The position numbers and the translations under genes are program-made. From the NCBI GenBank assembly GCA_016210495.1, contig JACQUC010000023.1:1-6648 (forward strand): a stretch of 6,648 nucleotides of DNA, written 5' to 3'. Shown here piece by piece: positions 1 to 4,622 of this stretch (position 1 is the first letter of the stretch; the number at the start of each line of letters is the position of its first letter). Source of the DNA: Chloroflexota bacterium. GTDB lineage: Bacteria > Chloroflexota > FW602-bin22 > JACPRP01. Below the pieces are notes generated by a model. The model saw only the letters and a program-made list of their open reading frames with translations. It searched no databases and had not been told where the DNA came from.

Positions 1-194
1 ATCCAGAACGGTGTCAGCAATCAGGTCCTATACCCGGCCGCCGGCTTATCCCACCTGAGTAGTTACAAAAAGGTACTATACGAGACCCATCGAATATCGG
101 TCTGGGCTACGTCCCAAGGCAGATGACGCTAGGAAAGCTGGGTGCTACAATCCAGACGTCGAATGCGAAAATAGCAGATCACCCAGACTCATAG

Positions 195-225
195 TTGACG
201 GCACGGTTTTCATTGCCCGTACGAC
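195..225 (+). promoter_or_regulatory. Weak candidate promoter for the ribB-terpene operon
   Basis: TTGACG at 195-200 resembles a sigma-70 -35 box. The best -10-like hexamer, TACGAC at 220-225, lies 19 bases further on and matches TATAAT poorly. The position, about 130 bases ahead of the ribB start, suits a leader transcript. This is a guess from consensus matching only. Confidence 0.18.
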
Positions 226-340
226 TGGAGGAGTGGGGAGGGGACGGGCGCATGTCTGCCATGCCTACCATCCAACTGCGAGCGGGGGGAGGGAAGGCAA
301 GGATGTGTGCCCTATCTGTTTTCTTGGGAACTAAAACCGT

Positions 341-346
341 GGAGGT
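341..346 (+). promoter_or_regulatory. Ribosome binding site of ribB
   Basis: GGAGGT sits 6 bases before the ATG at 353, a strong Shine-Dalgarno that fixes the ribB start. The 8 bases just before it (333-340) can pair with 203-210, which could affect access of the ribosome if the leader folds that way. Confidence 0.75.
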
Positions 347-352
347 AATAGT

Positions 353-1036
353 ATGCCGTTCGTAGAGGTCCCGGAGGCCATCGCAGATTTCCGAGCAGGC
401 AAGTTTATGATCGTCGTCGACGACGACGATCGCGAGAACGAGGGCGACCTGGCCATCGCCGCGGAGCACGTGACGCCGGAGGCGATCAACTTTCTGGCCG
501 CACAGGCCCGAGGCTTGATCTGTATGCCCATCGTCGGCAAGCGCCTCGATGAATTGCAGATCCCGCTGATGGTAGAGCGTCGCGACTCCAACGCCGCCGC
601 ATTCACCGTGTCCGTGGATTCGAAGCTTCACGCAACCACGGGGATCTCGGCCCAGGACCGCGCCTCTACCGTCAAGGCGCTGTTGGACCCAGCCACCCGG
701 CCGGCTGACCTCGTCATGCCCGGACACATCTTTCCTTTGCGGTACCGTGAGGGCGGCGTCCTCTGCCGGGCGGGGCACACCGAGGCCTCCGTGGACCTTG
801 CCAAGCTCGCCGGGCTCTATCCGGCCGCGGTGATCTGCGAGTGTCTGCGGCGCGATGGCAGCATGGCTAGACTGCCGGACCTGACGCTTTTCGCCAACAG
901 GTTTCAAATCGGCATCGTCTCAGTGGCACAGATTGTCGCGTACCGATCTCGCCAGCCTGTCGCGGTCGCGCCCGAGGTTCACGCCGTACCGGCCCTCAGG
1001 CTTGGCGATCTGGTAACTTACAACTATCGCGGGTGA
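353..1036 (+). CDS. ribB: 3,4-dihydroxy-2-butanone 4-phosphate synthase (RibB-type; probable truncated RibBA)
   Basis: This enzyme converts ribulose 5-phosphate to 3,4-dihydroxy-2-butanone 4-phosphate plus formate in cytoplasmic riboflavin synthesis. The sequence shows the family hallmarks in order: VDDDDRENEGDL at residues 22-33 (metal-binding Glu28), FTVSVD, TTGISAQDR, PGHIFPL, GGVL.RAGHTEASVDLA with catalytic His142, and ICECLRRDGSMARLPDL with Glu163. The catalytic residues therefore look intact. The Gly/His-Thr that usually precedes AFTV is Ala-Ala here, which may be neutral. The protein has 227 residues and no GTP cyclohydrolase II domain, but residues 199-227, ending LRLGDLVTYNYRG, align with the linker and first strand of the RibA half of RibBA (compare LPTDFGTFKVYGY in Bacillus subtilis RibBA). 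It therefore looks like a RibBA cut off at that point. The stop codon overlaps the start of the terpene synthase gene (GTGA), pointing to translational coupling. A role inside the terpene pathway is not established. Confidence 0.93.
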   Translation: MPFVEVPEAIADFRAGKFMIVVDDDDRENEGDLAIAAEHVTPEAINFLAAQARGLICMPIVGKRLDELQIPLMVERRDSNAAAFTVSVDSKLHATTGISAQDRASTVKALLDPATRPADLVMPGHIFPLRYREGGVLCRAGHTEASVDLAKLAGLYPAAVICECLRRDGSMARLPDLTLFANRFQIGIVSVAQIVAYRSRQPVAVAPEVHAVPALRLGDLVTYNYRG

Positions 1037-2097
1037 GTCCAACCAAGATGGAAGCAACGATCGAGCCAGCACAGCAGGGGGAAGAAACGGCCGTAGCAGA
1101 CACACCATGGGTCGGCTTGCATAGTCGGTTTATGGCAGCGAGGGACGCCGCACAGTGCACGCGCGTCCGCGAGATCAGCGCGCAGGCAGCCCGGGAACTC
1201 GACCAATGGGCACGACGCTACCCGCTAATCCGTCGCGTGCGCGTATGGCCGTTGGCTATGTCCGTTGCCGCCGCCGCGCCGTTCAGCAGCGTGAGGGCTG
1301 TTGTGTCCTCGGCGCGCGTTAGCCTCTGGGTCTTCACTTTGGACGATGTGTTTGACGAGGAACTGGTGCAGGCGGACGAGCTCATGCGCCAGGCCGAGTG
1401 CTACAAGGCCATCGTGAGCAACGGGCTAACGGTCACAATGGACGATAGTCTGGCCGCCGCGCTTTGTGAGGTGCGCGATGATCTGGCGCGCTATCCGCTG
1501 TTCGGTGCGCTGGGCAGGGAGTGGGCTGCAGCCCTATGTGGGACCATCGACGGGATGATCCGGGAGTATGAATGGGGGCTGTCCTATCGCCAGCGTGCAG
1601 ACTTCGTCCTGCCGTCCTATGAAGAGTACGTCGCCAATGGTCTTTACAGCATCGGAGGCCCGCCTCACGTTTGGGCAGCTCTGGTCACCAACGACGACCC
1701 TTCCACCAGCCGGCATGTGGAGCATCTGCGCTCTATGGAGCGGATCGCCTCCACGTGCGTTCGTCTGGCCAACGATCTGAAGAGCTGCGACAAAGAAGTG
1801 TCAGAGGGCAAGATCAATTCGTTAGTCATTCTCAGCCATGCGCTATGCCGGGGCGGATTACCTCCCGGCAAAGCACTTATGCGGGCCAAGGCGTTGGTTC
1901 AGGCTCACATAGCCGATGGCCTCGATCAACTTGGCGAGCTCCAGCGCGCGGCACACACTCGAACAGGTCGACCGGAAGCGATGGTTGCCGACATCGCGCG
2001 GTTCGTGTGCGAGTTCTACAGCCGGCACGACTATCATACTTTCCTTTTGGAGGCCGGCGCGCGACCTGTCCCCTCTCCTTTTCAGGGAGAGGGTTAG
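1033..2097 (+). CDS. Class I terpene synthase (probable diterpene synthase)
   Basis: This is a cytosolic class I terpene synthase expected to ionise an allylic diphosphate with Mg2+. The aspartate-rich motif is DDVFDEE at residues 104-110, and the second metal motif is NDLKSCDKE at 247-255 (Asn247, Ser251, Glu255). The spacing of about 140 residues suits the all-alpha fold, and 354 residues is normal for a bacterial single-domain enzyme. Because a class II cyclase follows directly, the likely substrate is its bicyclic C20 diphosphate rather than farnesyl diphosphate; this is inference, with Herpetosiphon Haur_2145/Haur_2146 as precedent. Oddities: the segment that normally carries the pyrophosphate-sensor Arg (after a PSxEEY block, here 194-199) reads VANGLYSIGG with no Arg, and the usual C-terminal RY pair is replaced by RHDY (331-334). 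The last eight codons come from a repeat element. The GTG at 1033 overlaps the ribB stop by 4 bases; it lacks a clear Shine-Dalgarno and suits coupling. ATG 1048 is an alternative start. Confidence 0.9.
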   Translation: MSPTKMEATIEPAQQGEETAVADTPWVGLHSRFMAARDAAQCTRVREISAQAARELDQWARRYPLIRRVRVWPLAMSVAAAAPFSSVRAVVSSARVSLWVFTLDDVFDEELVQADELMRQAECYKAIVSNGLTVTMDDSLAAALCEVRDDLARYPLFGALGREWAAALCGTIDGMIREYEWGLSYRQRADFVLPSYEEYVANGLYSIGGPPHVWAALVTNDDPSTSRHVEHLRSMERIASTCVRLANDLKSCDKEVSEGKINSLVILSHALCRGGLPPGKALMRAKALVQAHIADGLDQLGELQRAAHTRTGRPEAMVADIARFVCEFYSRHDYHTFLLEAGARPVPSPFQGEG

Positions 2098-2106
2098 GGT
2101 GAGGGT
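2071..2106. repeat. CCCTCTCC/GGAGAGGG palindromic repeat overlapping the end of the class I synthase gene
   Basis: CCCTCTCC at 2071-2078 and GGAGAGGG at 2086-2093 form a perfect 8-bp stem with a 7-base loop, followed by TTAGGGTGAGGGT up to 2106. From memory, this matches a short dispersed element common in intergenic DNA of Chloroflexota and other bacteria. It supplies codons 347-354 and the TAG stop of the upstream gene. It lies in the 44-base gap before the class II gene, where the hairpin could modulate read-through or mRNA stability. It is not followed by a T-run, so it is not an obvious terminator. Confidence 0.75.
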
Positions 2107-2126
2107 CGCTCCCCAGTCAGCAATGC

Positions 2127-2135
2127 AGGAGGTGG
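2127..2135 (+). promoter_or_regulatory. Ribosome binding site of the class II diterpene cyclase gene
   Basis: AGGAGGTGG lies 6 bases before the ATG at 2142 and is close to a full anti-16S match. It makes this start firm and indicates that this gene, unlike the class I gene, has its own strong initiation signal. Confidence 0.8.
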
Positions 2136-2141
2136 CAAGCT

Positions 2142-3884
2142 ATGGCCCCACATCTAACCGTCGATAGGGTTGAGGCAGGAAACGGCGAAGTCCCCGGCAG
2201 GCTCGGGCGCACGCACCCCATCGGGGCCGACCCCGTGGAGCTGCGCTCCCTACTGCGCCCTGCCAGCATTGGCGCCGGCCTTAGCGGGGTTTTGCCCGAG
2301 GCAGATAAGCGGCCGGGCATTGCGGGAACGGCCTACGACACCGCATGGCTGGCCGCTGTTCCCGTCCGTCCCGGGCAGCGCGCGTCCCGTTTCCCCTCGT
2401 CGTTACAGTGGCTGGTGGACCATCAATCGCCGGATGGCAGTTGGGGAGGCGAGGTGCCATACGAGCACGATCGGATCCTCTCCACACTTGCCTCGTTGAC
2501 GGCGCTCGCCTCTTTTGGCCGTCGTGCGGTAGATCGAGCCAGTGTCAAATCGGGCGTCCGTTACCTGTGGCAGCACGGTCACATCTTGGCCTCCGAGCCG
2601 GTCGAGCTGGTCGGCTTCGAGCTGCTGCTGCCCGCGCTTATCCAGGGGGCGCAGGGAGCCGGTGTCCCCGTTCCACCGCACCTGGATATTTACGGGAAAG
2701 AACGAGCTGAGAAGCTGCGTCTCATTCCACCGGCGGCTTTGTACTCGCCCCGTACTACCGCCGTTCACTCGCTCGAATTCCTGGGCGATGAAGCAGACCT
2801 TGCCGGACTCAAAGCGGCGCAGGGCGTTAACGGCTCGATCGGCAATTCGCCGGCAGCGACAGCCTTTTTCCTGGCGCGCCGCGATGACGAGCCGGCTCTA
2901 GCCTACTTGTTGGACTGCGCAGGCCGGACGGGGGACAATACGGTGCCGGTTCTGCACCCTTGCGAGACGTTCGAGCTGCTCTGGGCAGCCTATCATCTGT
3001 TTTTGGCAGGCGTACCCAGCGCCGCTTTGCTTACGGCGCAGGAGCAGGAAGTGCTGCGTTCGTCCCTCCAGGCCGGTGGCGTCAGCCTCTCGCCCACGTT
3101 CCCGATTCCAGACGCCGACGACACGGCGGTGGCTCTGCTGTTGCTCCACGAACTCGGCGAGTCGATGGACCCAGGTGTGTTGCAGGCTTTTGCCCTACCT
3201 GACAAACACTTCGTAAGCTTCCAGCACGAGCGCCACTCGTCGGTAGGTGTCAACCTGCACGTGCTCCACGCCCTGCTGCGCGTCCCCGGCTATCCTGACC
3301 GCGATGCAACGGTTGTGCGACTAGTGGACTATCTGGCCGAGCAGCAAATTCGCGGGCTCTACTGGTTTGACAAGTGGCATATCTCGCCCTACTACGCGAC
3401 AGCACACGCGATTGCCGTCTTGGGTGAGCTGCCTCCTCATCTGGCACCGCGTGCCGCACCTCTGATCCAGCGATCTCTGGACTGGCTGCGTCAGACCCAG
3501 AACGGTGACGGATCGTGGGGCTTCTATGGCCAGCCGACCGCCGAGGAGACCGCATATGCACTGTTAGGCCTGACGGCGGGGAGTCAGGCGCACGTGTCCT
3601 TCACTCGATCCGAAATTGAACGAGTGAAGGACGTGTACGAGCGGGATCGGCAGCGTTGTGCCCGTGCTGAGCGGTACCTGAGAAAGCTGTTGGGGCCGGG
3701 CAATTGGGATACCGAGCGTAAGCTCCCGCCTTTGTGGATAGATAAATGCCTGTACACGCCGACGATGGTCGTGCGTTCGGCGATACAGGCTGCTCGCATA
3801 GCATACAGAAGGGCAGAGAGGACGAGAGATCTCGGGTGCTGTGGAAGGAACCGGAGGCCGGGGATGGGGTCTATGGCGTCTTAG
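2142..3884 (+). CDS. Class II diterpene cyclase (copalyl/kolavenyl diphosphate synthase type)
   Basis: This is a class II (protonation-initiated) diterpene cyclase that should convert geranylgeranyl diphosphate to a bicyclic labdane- or clerodane-type diphosphate. The general acid motif DxDD is DADD at residues 324-327, inside PIPDADDTAVALLLL. Other family hallmarks are GTAYDTAWLAAVP (63-75, the SAYDTAW block of copalyl diphosphate synthases), two QW-like repeats QSPDGSW (95-101) and QNGDGSW (453-459), SVGVNLHVLHALL after DADD, DKWHISPYYATAHA, and WIDKCLYTPTMVVRSA near the C-terminus. No DDxxD metal motif of a class I domain is visible, so this is a mono-functional cyclase of beta-gamma architecture; the class I step is left to the gene upstream. 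At 580 residues it is somewhat longer than bacterial relatives such as Rv3377c, about 500. Part of the extra length lies between the second QW repeat and the KCLYTP block. The product's stereochemistry cannot be read from the sequence. Confidence 0.93.
   Translation: MAPHLTVDRVEAGNGEVPGRLGRTHPIGADPVELRSLLRPASIGAGLSGVLPEADKRPGIAGTAYDTAWLAAVPVRPGQRASRFPSSLQWLVDHQSPDGSWGGEVPYEHDRILSTLASLTALASFGRRAVDRASVKSGVRYLWQHGHILASEPVELVGFELLLPALIQGAQGAGVPVPPHLDIYGKERAEKLRLIPPAALYSPRTTAVHSLEFLGDEADLAGLKAAQGVNGSIGNSPAATAFFLARRDDEPALAYLLDCAGRTGDNTVPVLHPCETFELLWAAYHLFLAGVPSAALLTAQEQEVLRSSLQAGGVSLSPTFPIPDADDTAVALLLLHELGESMDPGVLQAFALPDKHFVSFQHERHSSVGVNLHVLHALLRVPGYPDRDATVVRLVDYLAEQQIRGLYWFDKWHISPYYATAHAIAVLGELPPHLAPRAAPLIQRSLDWLRQTQNGDGSWGFYGQPTAEETAYALLGLTAGSQAHVSFTRSEIERVKDVYERDRQRCARAERYLRKLLGPGNWDTERKLPPLWIDKCLYTPTMVVRSAIQAARIAYRRAERTRDLGCCGRNRRPGMGSMAS
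3591..3635. repeat. Inverted repeat inside the class II cyclase gene
   Basis: CCTTCACTCG at 3598-3607 is exactly complementary to CGAGTGAAGG at 3621-3630 across a 13-base loop. The stem continues with CACGT 3591-3595 against ACGTG 3631-3635 after a 2-base bulge (GT, 3596-3597). The repeat encodes AHVSFTRSEIERVKDVY, in a stretch between the second QW repeat and the LYTP block that seems poorly conserved in the family. It could be an mRNA hairpin or an inserted palindrome; no function is shown. Confidence 0.6.
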
Positions 3885-3945
3885 CGGGGTTATGGTGCGG
3901 GATGGCTACGACGCCCCGCCCCCACCCAGGGTGGACAGAGACGTC

Positions 3946-3975
3946 TCCCGATGGAATCGGGATCCCGTTTCGGGA
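3946..3975. repeat. Two adjacent stem-loops downstream of the class II gene
   Basis: TCCCGAT 3946-3952 pairs with ATCGGGA 3956-3962 across GGA. Immediately after it, TCCCG 3963-3967 pairs with CGGGA 3971-3975 across TTT. An upstream palindrome, CCACCC-A-GGGTGG (3922-3934), lies nearby. Together with the next element they fill much of the gap between the terpene genes and the two-component genes. They could end or protect the terpene transcript, but no run of T follows, so they are not called a terminator. Confidence 0.55.
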
Positions 3976-3976
3976 C

Positions 3977-4013
3977 GCCCCTACGTCTGGTAGGGGCGGT
4001 TCGCGAACCGCCC
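3977..4013. repeat. GTAGGGGCG-type palindromic element
   Basis: GGGCGGTTCG at 3994-4003 followed by its exact complement CGAACCGCCC at 4004-4013 makes a 20-bp perfect palindrome, introduced by GTAGGG. In addition, GCCCCTAC 3977-3984 pairs with GTAGGGGC 3990-3997 across a 5-base loop, so two alternative hairpins share the GTAGGGGC arm. The same GTAGGG head occurs at 6465-6470 and 6550-6555. This type of short intergenic palindrome is one I associate with Chloroflexota and some cyanobacteria. Confidence 0.7.
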
Positions 4014-4053
4014 TTCAGCGGACGCATTTTGTGTCGAAGTACTTGGTAGCGAG

Positions 4054-4062
4054 AAAAGGAGG
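4054..4062 (+). promoter_or_regulatory. Ribosome binding site deciding a GTG start for the response regulator
   Basis: AAAAGGAGG lies 8 bases before the GTG at 4071. This supports GTG as the start, giving 17 residues before the first acidic pair, rather than the in-frame TTG at 4092. A second AGGAGGAG run at 4075-4082, inside the first codons, makes the TTG a weaker alternative. Confidence 0.7.
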
Positions 4063-4070
4063 CTCAAGCG

Positions 4071-4469
4071 GTGCAGGAGGAGAAGAATTCGTTGAACCAG
4101 AAGGGACCGATCCTCATAGTCGACGATGAGCCATTTATACTGCTGTCTTTGAGCTACCTTCTCAAGCACGAGGGATACACGGTGGAAACAGCCAGCAACG
4201 GCCAGGAGGGTCTGGCGCGGTTACGCAAGACGCATGCACCGCTGGTATTTCTGGACGTAATGATGCCTCTCATAAACGGATATGAGGTTTGTGCCCGAAT
4301 CAAGCAGGATCGGGCGCTGGCAGGAACCTATGTGATTATGTTGAGCGCGCGAGGCCAGACGGCAGACCGCGAACAAGGCCTGTCGGCCGGCGCGGACGAA
4401 TACATGACCAAGCCATTCAGTCCGCGGGAAGTAGCGGAGCGCGTTCGCACTTTGCTTGCGAACAACTAG
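4071..4469 (+). CDS. Single-domain response regulator (CheY-like receiver)
   Basis: This is a stand-alone receiver domain of 132 residues with no DNA-binding or enzymatic output domain. It shows the acidic pair in ILIVDDEP (Asp18, Asp19), the phospho-acceptor Asp62 in FLDVMMP, Ser92 in IMLSAR and Lys114 in MTKPFSP, so every residue needed for phosphotransfer is present. The domain fills almost the whole protein. It should take a phosphate from a histidine kinase, most simply the one encoded next, and pass the signal by protein contact or phosphorelay rather than by binding DNA directly. The gene starts at GTG with a good ribosome site and is separated from the kinase gene by about 150 bases containing a repeat element. 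The family is certain; the partner and the downstream target are inference. Confidence 0.93.
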   Translation: MQEEKNSLNQKGPILIVDDEPFILLSLSYLLKHEGYTVETASNGQEGLARLRKTHAPLVFLDVMMPLINGYEVCARIKQDRALAGTYVIMLSARGQTADREQGLSAGADEYMTKPFSPREVAERVRTLLANN

Positions 4470-4569
4470 CACGAAGAATGGGTGAACCGCAAAGGCCGCC
4501 AAGAGCGCAAAGAGGATTTATGAGGAGAACTTCGTGTGCTTCGTGTGCTTCGTGTTCTTCGTGGTGAAC
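4470..4569. repeat. Repeat element with 9-base tandem units between the regulator and kinase genes
   Basis: The element opens with CACGAAG (4470-4476), runs through AACCGCAAAGGCCGCCAAGA and AGCGCAAAGAGG, then holds four tandem 9-mers: CTTCGTGTG at 4530-4538 and 4539-4547, CTTCGTGTT at 4548-4556 and CTTCGTGGT at 4557-4565. CACGAAG is complementary to the CTTCGTG core of the units, so the ends can pair. I recognise this type of sequence as a dispersed non-coding element of Chloroflexota-like genomes. Because the unit is 9 bases it stays in frame and extends the kinase reading frame upstream with LRVLRVLRG residues that are unlikely to be real protein. Confidence 0.6.
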
Positions 4570-4609
4570 GTCCAAGGGGATCATCAACTAATATGCAGAA
4601 TCCGATGGC

Positions 4610-4614
4610 GGAGG
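4610..4614 (+). promoter_or_regulatory. Ribosome binding site deciding the kinase start
   Basis: GGAGG lies 8 bases before the ATG at 4623, the best match among the possible starts. In-frame alternatives are ATG 4605, ATG 4593 and GTG 4536; the last is preceded by GAGGAG at 4522-4527, but both lie in repeat DNA. Confidence 0.6.
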
Positions 4615-4622
4615 AAAAACTG

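Larger units (their letters stand above)
1..352. other. Non-coding leader upstream of the ribB-terpene operon
   Basis: No gene is supported here on either strand; the long reverse-strand frame that enters this region is antisense to ribB and shows no recognisable protein. No tRNA was seen, and the conserved blocks of an FMN (RFN) riboswitch, which often controls ribB genes, are not visible. Several short inverted repeats could structure a leader RNA: GGTCTGG at 99-105 with CCAGAC at 152-157, GCCCGT 215-220 with ACGGGC 244-249, GCATG 250-254 with CATGC 260-264, and ACGGTTTT 203-210 with AAAACCGT 333-340. The last right arm ends immediately before the ribB Shine-Dalgarno. Stems of this size are expected by chance in a stretch this long, so the fold is only a suggestion. 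Confidence 0.5.

Noticed and set aside
1..352. FMN, TPP, cobalamin or c-di-GMP riboswitch ahead of ribB
   Set aside because: None of the conserved sequence blocks of these classes could be found by eye.
411..426. 16-bp perfect palindrome TCGTCGTCGACGACGA in ribB
   Set aside because: It encodes the conserved VVDDD stretch of the active-site motif; GTC/GAC codons alone explain the symmetry.
179..907. Long reverse-strand open frame of 242 codons overlapping the leader and ribB
   Set aside because: It is antisense to the well-supported ribB, contains no recognisable motif, and its composition is what high-GC antisense frames produce.
3994..4032. Possible intrinsic terminator formed by the 20-bp palindrome and the later ATTTT
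   Set aside because: The short T-run comes about 13 bases after the stem rather than directly at its base, so it does not meet the usual rule.
3746..4129. Forward open frame bridging the class II gene end and the response regulator start
   Set aside because: It overlaps both real genes out of frame, runs through the hairpin cluster, and encodes nothing recognisable.
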